Assembly (NCBI GenBank): GCA_934635385.1
Contig: CAKTZI010000013.1
Span: 20,160-84,159, forward strand
Length of the DNA: 64,000 nucleotides
Reading direction: 5' to 3'
From: an uncultured Kiritimatiellota bacterium
GTDB taxonomy: Bacteria > Verrucomicrobiota > Kiritimatiellia > RFP12 > UBA1067
Made by a program: the position numbers and the translations under genes. Shown piece after piece: positions 46,101 through 53,228 of this stretch (positions within the stretch are counted from its first letter, which is position 1; each line of letters begins with the position of its first letter). The notes beneath the pieces were generated by a model, which did not search any database, was not told the DNA's origin, and was given only the letters and a program-made list of their open reading frames with translations.

Positions 46101-48064
46101 TCCGAGCCGAGGTAGTAGGGGTAGCGGTGAACGATTCGGCTGTCGCGCGTCACGGCCGGACGTCCGCCCGCCTCGAAGACCGCGCCCTGCACCGTCAGGC
46201 GCACGGCGGCCTGCGGCAGCCCCCACGCCGCCTTCATCCCGACGGAGAAGCGCGCCACACCCTGCGCGTCGGTGAGACCGCCCTTCAGCCGCGTGTAGTT
46301 CGGCTGAAGCCCCCGGCGCGGATCGCCAAAGCGGAAGCCTTTCCAGCCGGACGGCACAAACGCCGCGTCCGAAAAGGCCACGAGACTTTCCGTTGCCCGC
46401 AGCTTCGCGGGGCCGCCGAACAGGTTCTCGGCGCGAACCGCATAGGCGAGATTCAAGACGCCACAGGCCGCATCCGGCAGATCCACGAGCGTCACCTTGA
46501 CCTGCGGCGGCACGAATTCCTCGACCGTGACCGTCCGTTCGCCGAGCAACGCACCGTCCGGGCCCGGCAGCGCGACCGTGACCTTCCATTTCCCGGACGG
46601 CTGGTCGGCGGGGGCGAAGAAGTCCTCGACCGCCAGCGTACCGTGCGCGTCACACACGCGCGTCTGCGTCTGAATCGTCGCGCCATCCGGCTTCACGAGC
46701 GAGACGACGACGGGGAACGGCTTCGGCGCACGGCCCGCGCCCGTGCGCAAGACGGCGTGCACGAGCATCTTCTCGTCGTGACGGTAGATGCCGCGATCCG
46801 TCCAGACGAACGCCGTGCAGCCGTCCGCCGCCAGAAGCGGGGGACGCGCGCCGCACGGCAGGGTCTCGTCGACCTGCATCGTCTCGCGCAACGCCATGAA
46901 CGCCGAGTCCGAGCCGTCCTTGCAGGTGACGACAAGCGCGAACGGCTCATCGCGCGTGTCCCATCCCGACAGCGTCACTTCGCCGCCCGCATCCGTCTCG
47001 CCCTGCGCGAGCCGCACACGGTTGGACGCGTAGACCTGCGCGACGAGACCCGCGCGCGGACGGCCCGTCGTCAGCGACGTCACCCAGACCCGCAGCCCGT
47101 CGGCGTCGCGACGAGCCGAAAGGCCAAGATCCGTCAGGCAGACCAGCCGGTAGGCGGGAGGATTCGCGTCCTCTTCGGGACGGTCGCCGTTCTGCACCGA
47201 CAGCAAGTAGACGCCGTTCGACACGATACCGCTCTCGGTGCGCAAACGCAGCGCATGCCGCGCACGGACGTTCAGCGGATGCGGCGTCGGCTCCGTCCAG
47301 CGGATCGGCGCGGTCGCGAGTTCCGCCGTCGCCGCGCTGTCGCCGTCGATCTCCGACCGCCACCACGGCAGACTCGCCGTGTACTGCCCTTCTTCGCGCG
47401 CCAGCAGCTGGATGATGTTTTCGGGCACGACCGACCGCACGGCACAGGCGAGATTGGTGACGTTGACGACCGTCACGCCTACCGCCTTTTCGCCGACGGG
47501 CGGCAGATACCGTCCCGTCGCCGACAGGCTGGCCGAAGGCCAAAGGTCGGGAATCTCGATTGTGCGGCGAACCTCTTGCGCCAGCCGCGCGCCGCGTTCA
47601 AACGGCAGGTTCGCCTTGACCGTGACCGTGTAGCGTGTGCGACGCGCGAAATTCGGGCTCTTGAGAAGGACTTTCCAGGCTGTCGGCTGTTGCCACGCCC
47701 GAGCGGCCTCCACCTCGACCGCCAGGTCTTCGACGGCGGGCCGAAACGTCACCGACCGAAGAATCTCCTCAGTCTTCGGACGATGCGAGAGACGAATCGC
47801 AACGGCCGGAGTCTCGCTGCTTGCGTCCTCCAAGTCAATGGCTTCGACTCGCGCAAGGCAATTGGTCTCGGCAGATGCAGGCGACGCCGCACGCGGAGGG
47901 GGCGGTACTGCCGCAGACGACGAGCCGCGCGGATGGTTTTCCGCGCGCAAACGCATCCAGACGACGGCCAGCGTCAGCGAGGACGCAAGGGCGACAAGCG
48001 AAACCAGCGCAAAAAGTGCGCAGACGACGAATTTTCTTTTCTTTTCGGACAATAGGTGAGTCAT
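43106..48064 (-). CDS. yfhM: Bacterial alpha-2-macroglobulin with thioester motif
   Basis: 1652 residues, the usual size. It has an N-terminal membrane anchor (residues 11-33, VVCALFALVSLVALASSLTLAVVW), serial macroglobulin domains including TDRGIYRHDEKM (MG3-like), the bait-region area near 770-800, PEFVGEVRVTALV before the thioester domain and the thioester motif YPHGCLEQTTS around residue 1205 (DNA about 44439-44453). The activated Cys-Gln bond captures attacking proteases in the periplasm. It is encoded with pbpC. There is no lipobox; the N-terminus looks like a signal anchor. A tatD-like gene lies 50 nt upstream, so the unit may begin earlier. Confidence 0.95.
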   Translation of the reverse strand: MTHLLSEKKRKFVVCALFALVSLVALASSLTLAVVWMRLRAENHPRGSSSAAVPPPPRAASPASAETNCLARVEAIDLEDASSETPAVAIRLSHRPKTEEILRSVTFRPAVEDLAVEVEAARAWQQPTAWKVLLKSPNFARRTRYTVTVKANLPFERGARLAQEVRRTIEIPDLWPSASLSATGRYLPPVGEKAVGVTVVNVTNLACAVRSVVPENIIQLLAREEGQYTASLPWWRSEIDGDSAATAELATAPIRWTEPTPHPLNVRARHALRLRTESGIVSNGVYLLSVQNGDRPEEDANPPAYRLVCLTDLGLSARRDADGLRVWVTSLTTGRPRAGLVAQVYASNRVRLAQGETDAGGEVTLSGWDTRDEPFALVVTCKDGSDSAFMALRETMQVDETLPCGARPPLLAADGCTAFVWTDRGIYRHDEKMLVHAVLRTGAGRAPKPFPVVVSLVKPDGATIQTQTRVCDAHGTLAVEDFFAPADQPSGKWKVTVALPGPDGALLGERTVTVEEFVPPQVKVTLVDLPDAACGVLNLAYAVRAENLFGGPAKLRATESLVAFSDAAFVPSGWKGFRFGDPRRGLQPNYTRLKGGLTDAQGVARFSVGMKAAWGLPQAAVRLTVQGAVFEAGGRPAVTRDSRIVHRYPYYLGSDVPRVVSQAPGTRTFRVVQVNPDGTAHREARCLSASLWKIDCVYSLVQREDGSAAWDSERMRHRVAELSVDVGDDGMGTVALPVSGSGDYEFVVEDTVRDLAHCAPFWISAPGDDELRASLKNPSAVTIVADKAFYRAGERPRLTVKTPFRGAAWLAVTREKTLSTRTLELTNLTSVVELEPLDGAWAPNVDVALSVVQAVASGRPSLAARAHGLVSLRIRPQEREIQASVTPSVRNVAAGGCELDVRVAAEGAEAAAARAVVTVVDEGINLLTGEPVPDPIGFFARERGGEHPLYDLFSRLLPVCDATLKASDAKTGGDDLAGLMSRMSPVPSRRFKPLSLWRLDVPLTNGVAHVRFALPEFVGEVRVTALVCTARGTGCAAVRQKVCPKLVLQPDAPRFAAPGDRFDLTLALSNSSGRDAEIAYEVAAEGAVALAANAVGRTMVADGDTRIVTVPAVAKAQVGTGRVTVRAEGCGETQMRVIELPVRPAVPWEETATVVALPPGAAWVSSNACGVGALPEATQRAFSVSGSPVAELVAAFDFLAEYPHGCLEQTTSRMFPLLVADDFLNLLPSNQTSKASERRDIVAAGVARVASMLRQNDFTMWPDCNCPPWDREVSLYAAHFLIAAAATGHPVERAAQARVRRLLKTWAQARDLDQAAYACHTLAVAGAPEKDRQFTLFDARDRLSLLARARLARAFLRVGEPLRARALLADAALSPKDVREAAFALVALLEMDANDTRLGRLVQFLRNARDRTRFHWGTTGENAHALWALASYCRVRGVGDGRPHVTWVPTSDGPYEKLPVGSVRRVTGGGAVALRNVGTGAAFVSFRQRALPAAACVTNAHRLVRVSRRFYTTDGQSVDFGKTRLTRGDLLVGEITLTADRVFDVTDLVVQDLLPACFEPERSEIAAAFSKRFGHGRTDWVLRHDARDDRLLVFSRPMTLRPTSDGTDAATFAYAVRVVSAGDFVLPGIRVEAMYAPEVSAQTASDRVRVTP

Positions 48065-48114
48065 GGTGTATGTTCCTTACCCTGCCACTATTTTCTGACA
48101 GAAGAATTTCCAAT

Positions 48115-48846
48115 TCACGCGCCGCGCCAGAATCGCGTCGCGTTCGCGTCCGTGATCGCCTCCAGTTCCGCCGGGGACAGACCCCGCAGCTCCGCCGTCT
48201 TCGCCAGCACGTCGCGGACGGACAGCGGCGCGCCCGTCAGCGGATTGAGAAGCGACGCAGGGTCGCAATCGCGATCCGTCTCAACGAGCAGCCGATCCAG
48301 CGGAATTTTCTTCACGAGCGCACGATAGTTGACGGCATGGTCGTTCAGAACGGCCGGGCCGACGGAAACGTAGCCATTGAGCGCCACGATGTCCGGCAGC
48401 AGCCCGTCGCTCCGCGAGAAGCCGTGGAAGAGGAAGGGGCCTATGAGACTTGAAGGACGAGAGGGACAAGGGGGACGCGAGGTCGAAAGCCCTGACAATT
48501 CGATTATTTCCCTGACGACCTGCCCCCAGCATTTGGCCCCATGCAGGACGACTGGGCGGCCGAATTCAAGCGCGACACGCAGCTGCGCCGCGAAGGCCGC
48601 GCGCATCTGCGGCGAGATGTCGCGCGCCTTCAGGCGGTCAAGGCCGATCTCGCCCACGCCAAGGCGCGAGTTCGCCGCGAGCTGTTCGCGTAGCCTTCCC
48701 TCTATTGTAGATAACCACGGATGAACGTGGTTAACAACACCCACAGACTCGACATCCCACGGGTGGAGGCCGACGAAGTCGCGGCCAATCAGAAGTTCGC
48801 GGACAGACGGATCGCCGCCGCTCACATGGCAATGCGCGTCCGTCAC
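48115..48846 (-). CDS. TatD-family metal-dependent hydrolase with repeat-derived insertion
   Basis: 243 residues starting at GTG 48846 (GTGA overlap with the HIT gene). TatD proteins are two-metal nucleases of the amidohydrolase superfamily. Metal-binding and catalytic motifs are DAHCHVSG, GEIGLDR, VVLHGAKCWG, FLFHGFSRS and VETDRDCDP. Between the LHGAKCWGQVVREI helix and the FLFHGFS strand, about 20 residues (ELSGLSTSRPPCPSRPSSLIG) come from a family B array and a decayed family A copy (48447-48512), so this loop is longer than in typical members. The protein is otherwise close to the usual 250-260 residues. Confidence 0.85.
   Translation of the reverse strand: MTDAHCHVSGGDPSVRELLIGRDFVGLHPWDVESVGVVNHVHPWLSTIEGRLREQLAANSRLGVGEIGLDRLKARDISPQMRAAFAAQLRVALEFGRPVVLHGAKCWGQVVREIIELSGLSTSRPPCPSRPSSLIGPFLFHGFSRSDGLLPDIVALNGYVSVGPAVLNDHAVNYRALVKKIPLDRLLVETDRDCDPASLLNPLTGAPLSVRDVLAKTAELRGLSPAELEAITDANATRFWRGA
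48447..48512. repeat. Family B array plus decayed family A copy in the tatD-like gene
   Basis: Words GACTTGAAG, GACGAGAGG, GACAAGGGG and GACGCGAGG run from 48447 to 48482 (36 bp). After 15 bp, ATTCGATT and ATTTCCC (48498-48512) match the last word and tail of family A; the earlier words are degraded. CCCTGAC flanks that remnant as a direct repeat (48490-48496, 48510-48516). Confidence 0.75.
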
Positions 48847-49244
48847 AGGCGAATGCGGTCGGCAAGAGCCTTCAGTTCGTCCATGTTGCCGGTGTGGCTC
48901 TCGAAGACGATCGGATCCTTGCCGTAACGCGGCACGATGTGGAAATGGACGTGCTTCACGGTCTGGCCGGCCGCCTCGCCGTTGTTCTGGAGGATGTTGA
49001 ACCCGTCGCAGGGAAGCGCCGCTTTGATGTGCGCGGCGACCTTCTTCACGCGCGCGATAATCACCGCCAGCGTGTCGTCGGACGTGTCGAGCAGCCCCTG
49101 CGAATGCGCTTTCGGGATGACAAGCGTATGGCCCTTCGTGAAGGGGTTGATGTCGAGGTAGGCGACTACGAGATCATCCTCGTAGACCTTGAAGCTCGGA
49201 ATTTCGTTCGCCGCAATGGCGCAGAAGATACAGTCGTTTTTCAT
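48843..49244 (-). CDS. HIT-family nucleotide hydrolase/transferase
   Basis: I choose ATG 49244 (133 residues, MKNDCIFCAIAANEI...), with GGAAA ten nt upstream. The histidine triad HVHFHIVPR (H-phi-H-phi-H) is complete, as is the N-terminal zinc-like CIFC. Members resemble Hint/HinT enzymes that hydrolyse AMP-linked substrates such as adenosine phosphoramidates. The start lies four nt after the mannosyltransferase stop, so the two are co-transcribed. Confidence 0.93.
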   Translation of the reverse strand: MKNDCIFCAIAANEIPSFKVYEDDLVVAYLDINPFTKGHTLVIPKAHSQGLLDTSDDTLAVIIARVKKVAAHIKAALPCDGFNILQNNGEAAGQTVKHVHFHIVPRYGKDPIVFESHTGNMDELKALADRIRL

Positions 49245-49248
49245 TTTG

Positions 49249-49959
49249 TCAGTTTCCTTTCTTTCCAAAGCGCAGTTCAAGCGCGATCTTGATTGATTCG
49301 GTCGCAATGCCAGGCGTGATTTTCGAGTAGCCCTGCACCCGGTCGGTGAAGACGATTGGGATTTCCCGAATCGAGCAGCCCGCTCGCCACGTGCGGTGGT
49401 TCATTTCCAGCTGAAACGAATAGCCTTTCGAGGCGACGGTCTCGAAATCGATCTTCCGCAGCGTCGCGGCCTTCCAGCACTTGAAGCCGCCGGTCGGATC
49501 TCGGAGCGGCATCCCTGTCACGGTGCGGATGAAGAGGCCGCCCGCGCGCGAAATGAGCCGCCGCTTGAACGGCCAGCCCGGCGTCGCGCCGCCCGGCACG
49601 TAGCGCGAGCCTATCACGAGGTCGGCGTCTTCCGCCAAAAGGCGCGGCACATCCTTCGGATCGTGCGAGAAGTCGCAGTCCATCTGGACGATCCGGTCGG
49701 CCCCCAGTTCCAACGCGCGCCGAAAGCCCGCGACATAGGCGCGCCCCAGCCCTTCCTTCTGCGCGCGGTGCAGGACGTGGACGCGCGGATTCGCCGCCGC
49801 AAGCGCGTCCAGCACCTCGCCCGTCCCGTCCGGCGAGTTGTCGTCGACGAACAGGAGGTCAACGCCCGCCGTCGCCAACACGGCCTCGGCCATCGGCTTC
49901 ACGTTCTCGCGCTCGTCATACGTCGGTATGACAACGATGGTCTTTCCTGTCATGGACAT
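49249..49959 (-). CDS. Polyprenol-phosphate mannosyltransferase, DPM1-type GT2
   Basis: I choose ATG 49959 (236 residues; AGGAAAAG upstream), with ATG 49953 as alternative. The GT2 domain shows VVIPTYDERENVKPM, LLFVDDNSPDGTGE (DxD-type Asp pair), QMDCDFSHDPKDV and GGFKCWK, matching dolichol/polyprenol-phosphate mannose synthases. The enzyme would transfer mannose (or a related sugar) from GDP-mannose to a lipid phosphate at the membrane, providing donors for glycan assembly. No C-terminal membrane domain is present, as in the soluble Dpm1 type. It lies directly behind the defence island. Confidence 0.88.
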   Translation of the reverse strand: MSMTGKTIVVIPTYDERENVKPMAEAVLATAGVDLLFVDDNSPDGTGEVLDALAAANPRVHVLHRAQKEGLGRAYVAGFRRALELGADRIVQMDCDFSHDPKDVPRLLAEDADLVIGSRYVPGGATPGWPFKRRLISRAGGLFIRTVTGMPLRDPTGGFKCWKAATLRKIDFETVASKGYSFQLEMNHRTWRAGCSIREIPIVFTDRVQGYSKITPGIATESIKIALELRFGKKGN

Positions 49960-49966
49960 CTTTTCC

Positions 49967-50365
49967 TCACGGTTCGCGCGCCTGTTCATCGGGATAGAAA
50001 AGGTCGTCACAAGGTTCGCCGTTCATGATGGCGGCATCGATGCGGCGGGCTTTTCGGTTGCCGTCCTTGACCGGATCGAGCAGTTCCGCGACAAACCGCC
50101 GCTTGTGCATATCGGAGAACTGCGGATCGGCCATGACCGCCTCCTCCAGGTTTGCGACCTTGCGCTCCACCTTCCGCAGCAGCTCGTAGGCTGAGTTCAT
50201 CCAGCCCGACATGATGTCACCATGGTCTTCGTCATCGCGGCTCATCTCCTCCATGATCGTGCGCACCGCGAACGACAGCGCAAGCGACCCGCACACGGCA
50301 TCCGCCAGCTCCGCTTCGTACCTCTTCTCGATTCCGCCATACGAATGGCCCTTCTTCTCTTTCAT
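49967..50365 (-). CDS. Unknown 132-residue protein at the end of the defence island
   Basis: I choose ATG 50365 (MKEKKGHSYGG...), because an AGGAG motif lies nine nt upstream and the further-upstream frame runs through a 40-bp palindrome. It has a helical middle (GIEKRYEAELADAVCGSLALSFAVRTIMEEMS, then RKVERKVANLEEAVM) and an acidic C-terminus (CDDLFYPDEQ). No domain is recognised. Its position, between a restriction enzyme gene and an unrelated mannosyltransferase gene eight nt downstream, suggests it travelled with the restriction-modification genes. Confidence 0.6.
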   Translation of the reverse strand: MKEKKGHSYGGIEKRYEAELADAVCGSLALSFAVRTIMEEMSRDDEDHGDIMSGWMNSAYELLRKVERKVANLEEAVMADPQFSDMHKRRFVAELLDPVKDGNRKARRIDAAIMNGEPCDDLFYPDEQAREP

Positions 50366-50389
50366 CTTCATCATCTCCTTTGCGGTTTC

Positions 50390-50429
50390 GCCCTTACCCC
50401 CGCATTTATATAAATGCGGGGGTAAGGGC
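50390..50429. repeat. Perfect 40-bp palindrome between the restriction enzyme and the 132-residue gene
   Basis: The 40 bases read the same on both strands: GCCCTTACCCCCGCATTTAT followed by its exact reverse complement. It sits five bp after the restriction enzyme stop. No T run follows on the minus strand, so it is not a standard terminator, although the hairpin would be very stable. Confidence 0.92.
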
Positions 50430-50433
50430 ATTT

Positions 50434-51168
50434 TCACAATCTTCCCGAATTCATCTTGACCAGCTTCTCCCAGTCGATGCTCCCGTCCGAGAGCGAATAG
50501 TCCTTCAGGAACTCCTTCACGAAGAGATTCAACTTGCAGACGTACTTCCGCATGAAAGCATCGTTCTTCTCCTTGGCCTTTTCGGACAGCGGCTCGATGA
50601 TTGCCAAATACAGATCTGGCTCGCCTGAAACGAATTCCCAGAAATCCTGCCCGCAGAGCTTTCGGTACGCCCCTTTGTCCGGATGCGAATCACGCCCATA
50701 GCAGCAACCGTTCACGGCCTCGACATGAAAGCGGCTTTTGCTCGTGTGCAGTATGCGTGTCGCGGTCTTGAAGTCATTCTCCATCTTTCGGAGCTGCCCG
50801 CTGTTTCCCCAGTTCGGACCGGATTTGATCGAAACGAGATAGTGAATGCCGTCCCGATCCATTTCAAGGTCAACACCTACCGCACTCGACTTCTTCCCGC
50901 CAAAGACCTCTCCTGCGACAAAGATCGCCAACCCTTCCAGCCAGTCGCCAAAGACCGTCTCCTCCGAAGAGGAAATGTACGAATCCAATATCCCCTTGAC
51001 GATGTCGTTGGCCGTGATCTGGTTTTTTGCCCGAAACAGATAAAGGTTCTTCCTTTTGAGGACGCTCGTCAATTTGAGCTTATTCAGGCCGACAAGCCGC
51101 GCATCATGGAAATCGCCAATGCGTTCAACAACATATCTCTTGATCTTCTCGATGAGTTCAGAATTCAT
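50434..51168 (-). CDS. Type II restriction endonuclease, PmeII-like
   Basis: The 244-residue protein starts with a helical domain and carries the PD-(D/E)XK-type core around residues 95-120: VGVDLEMDRDGIHYLVSIKSGPNWGNSGQ, with Asp, Asp/Glu and Lys in the I-K-S-G strand. This arrangement is the one I associate with the PmeII family. It is encoded two nt after the cytosine methyltransferase, forming the second restriction-modification pair in the window. The codon use is AT-richer than that of the flanking genes. Confidence 0.8.
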   Translation of the reverse strand: MNSELIEKIKRYVVERIGDFHDARLVGLNKLKLTSVLKRKNLYLFRAKNQITANDIVKGILDSYISSSEETVFGDWLEGLAIFVAGEVFGGKKSSAVGVDLEMDRDGIHYLVSIKSGPNWGNSGQLRKMENDFKTATRILHTSKSRFHVEAVNGCCYGRDSHPDKGAYRKLCGQDFWEFVSGEPDLYLAIIEPLSEKAKEKNDAFMRKYVCKLNLFVKEFLKDYSLSDGSIDWEKLVKMNSGRL

Positions 51169-51169
51169 C

Positions 51170-52735
51170 TCACTCTTCCCCTTTCTGCCTTAAGTCCGAG
51201 CAAACCGCGTCCTGTCCGCACACAGCCTCGCCCACCTCATCAAACACGCCAGTCGCACAGATCGCACGGACGAGCTGCTCGACGACGGGTATGGAGACGC
51301 TGTTGCCGATGAGCCGCATCCAGCGCGCACGGTTCGCCGGCAGGATGAAGTCCGTCGGAAAGCCCTGTATCCGACACGCCTCCGACCGCGTGATGCGCCG
51401 GTATCGTTTTGCCTTGTAGACGTGTTCGAGAAAGTCCCTGCGATACGTCTCCCGGTCTTTGGCCTGAAGAGGAACGGCCGTCACGTAATCGCAGGAATCG
51501 CTCGCGACAAGAGTCGGGAAGATCCCGGACGACGGCAGGAACACGCGGTTGACGCCAAACAGTCCCGTGCTGATCTTCGTATAGCGGAAGTCATATCGCG
51601 TCTCCACGGCCTCCACGACGCCTCGGAGGCGAAGGGATTCCAGCACCGCCTTGACGTCAATCTTCGCCTTCCGCAGCGCGCGGTCGAGCTTCAGCGCGTC
51701 CGGCACCAGATCGCCGCTTTCCGCGCGCGAAAGAAGAGACTGCTCGGCCTCTGACAGCGGCACGCGACCGCCGCAGACGCGGTAGCGGTAGGTCTCTGCC
51801 TTCAGGATGCCCTTGCGACAAAGGCCGTCGATGTCAGCCCGCGAGATCGTCGCATCCAACTGCTGCAGCTGCCGCAGCGAAAGCGGATTGCCGTCGAGCG
51901 GGCCGTATTCGCTTCGGCGGCGGTTCTTGAGCAGAAGCAGGCAGATCGCCTTGTCGTGCGCGGTCGTCTTGAGAATGTCCCACGAATGAATCGTCGTCTC
52001 GCCATTGCGAATGTCGTTCAGGAGGAAATAGTCGTTGAACCCGTTGTTATTCCTTGAAAGGCTCGTCGCGCCGGGATGCCCGTTTCCGCCCGATTCGCGT
52101 CCCGTCCGCAACAGACCGTCACAAGACGACGGGCGGAGTCCGTCCCCTTGCGCGAAATCGTCCAAAATGTCGTAAAGGCGAACTGTCCCGGTCGATTTTG
52201 GCGGCAGCCTGAACGCTTCGAGATGCCGCTTCTCGCGAAAGCCAATGATGTAGATGCGCACACGGCTTTGCGGAACGCCGTAGTCAAAGGCATTCAGGAC
52301 GTGGTAACCGACATGATATCCGGCTTCTCGGATGCGCGTCAGGATGTAGTCGAGTGCTGCACGGTTGCGCGGATCGGACAGGCCCTTGACGTTCTCGAAC
52401 ATGAACGCGCGCGGACGCGACTGGTTCAGCAGATAGAGCGCGTCGTTCCACAGCTGCCCCCGGTCATCGTCGAAGCCCAGGTTCCGCCCCGCAATCGACC
52501 AGCTCTGGCACGGGACTCCGCCCGTGAGGAAATCGTGCGGCGGCAGGCTTCGGATCTTTGTGATGTCCCCATAGTTCGTTTCGCGGCTTTCCGGGTAGTT
52601 CGCCTCATACGCCGCAATCGCGTCCGCATCGATCTCGCTGAAGCCCAGGCATCGGCCGCCGTTTGCAGCAGCCGCACGGCGAAAGCCGCCAATGCCCGCA
52701 AAGAGGTCGATGAACGTGAACGCCGCGCCTTTCAT
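51170..52735 (-). CDS. DNA (cytosine-5-)-methyltransferase with long variable region
   Basis: I choose ATG 52735 (521 residues, MKGAAFTFIDLFAGIGG...), which overlaps the vsr stop. Motifs I (FIDLFAGIGGFRRA), IV (TGGVPCQSWS, catalytic Cys), VI (FENVKGL), VIII (QSRVRIYIIG) and IX-X (RIQGFPTDF, IGNSVSIPVVEQL) are present. The stretch between motifs VIII and IX is unusually long (about 270 residues, 200-470), with two helical winged-helix-like segments (SLRQLQQLDATISRADIDGLCRKG); this is the target-recognition region and would set a non-standard sequence specificity. The Vsr gene upstream fits a dcm-type modification of a TG mismatch-prone site. Confidence 0.93.
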   Translation of the reverse strand: MKGAAFTFIDLFAGIGGFRRAAAANGGRCLGFSEIDADAIAAYEANYPESRETNYGDITKIRSLPPHDFLTGGVPCQSWSIAGRNLGFDDDRGQLWNDALYLLNQSRPRAFMFENVKGLSDPRNRAALDYILTRIREAGYHVGYHVLNAFDYGVPQSRVRIYIIGFREKRHLEAFRLPPKSTGTVRLYDILDDFAQGDGLRPSSCDGLLRTGRESGGNGHPGATSLSRNNNGFNDYFLLNDIRNGETTIHSWDILKTTAHDKAICLLLLKNRRRSEYGPLDGNPLSLRQLQQLDATISRADIDGLCRKGILKAETYRYRVCGGRVPLSEAEQSLLSRAESGDLVPDALKLDRALRKAKIDVKAVLESLRLRGVVEAVETRYDFRYTKISTGLFGVNRVFLPSSGIFPTLVASDSCDYVTAVPLQAKDRETYRRDFLEHVYKAKRYRRITRSEACRIQGFPTDFILPANRARWMRLIGNSVSIPVVEQLVRAICATGVFDEVGEAVCGQDAVCSDLRQKGEE

Positions 52736-53223
52736 CGTTCCGCCCCCTTTTTGTCCGTCTGCTCCGCCGCAATCTCGGAGAGCCAGCCGGCGACTTTCGC
52801 GAAGGTCGCCTCGCGGTCGGCGGACGTCTTGAGGCCGCATTCCCAGATGACGATCACGTTCCAGCCCTGCTCGGCCCACTGCCGCTCATGCTCCTGGTCG
52901 CGGCAGACGTTCCGCCGGAACTTCGCGTTCCAGAACGCGCGGTTCGACTTCGGCGCAGTCGCCTGTGCGCACGCTTCCGTCTGCACGAGCTTGCGGCCGT
53001 CCCACGTCCAGCCGTGGTGATGCCAGAAGCAGCCGCGAATCTCGATCAGCGTCCGCAGGCGCGGCAGGACGACATCGGGATGCCCGACGACCTTCTTGTC
53101 GCAGACGCGGAAGCGGTAGCCCTGCGCAAAGAGCCACTTGCGCACGACGACTTCCGGCAGCGTGTCGCGCGACCGAATCGCCCGCATGATCTTCGACCGA
53201 ACTTCTGGAGAGAACTTGTCCAT
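52732..53223 (-). CDS. vsr: Very short patch repair endonuclease
   Basis: I choose ATG 53223 (163 residues, MDKFSPEVRSKIMRAIRSRDT...), which matches the family start; ATG 53238 is an alternative with a closer GGAG. Vsr nicks next to T-G mismatches arising by deamination of 5-methylcytosine. Typical residues are RSKIMRAIRSRDTLPE, GHPDVVLPRL (catalytic Asp), IEIRGCFWHHHG (the zinc and magnesium-binding His) and the CRDQEHERQWAEQGWNVIVIWEC end. The gene precedes the cytosine methyltransferase, whose product would generate the lesions it repairs. Confidence 0.95.
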   Translation of the reverse strand: MDKFSPEVRSKIMRAIRSRDTLPEVVVRKWLFAQGYRFRVCDKKVVGHPDVVLPRLRTLIEIRGCFWHHHGWTWDGRKLVQTEACAQATAPKSNRAFWNAKFRRNVCRDQEHERQWAEQGWNVIVIWECGLKTSADREATFAKVAGWLSEIAAEQTDKKGAER

Positions 53224-53228
53224 GTCTT

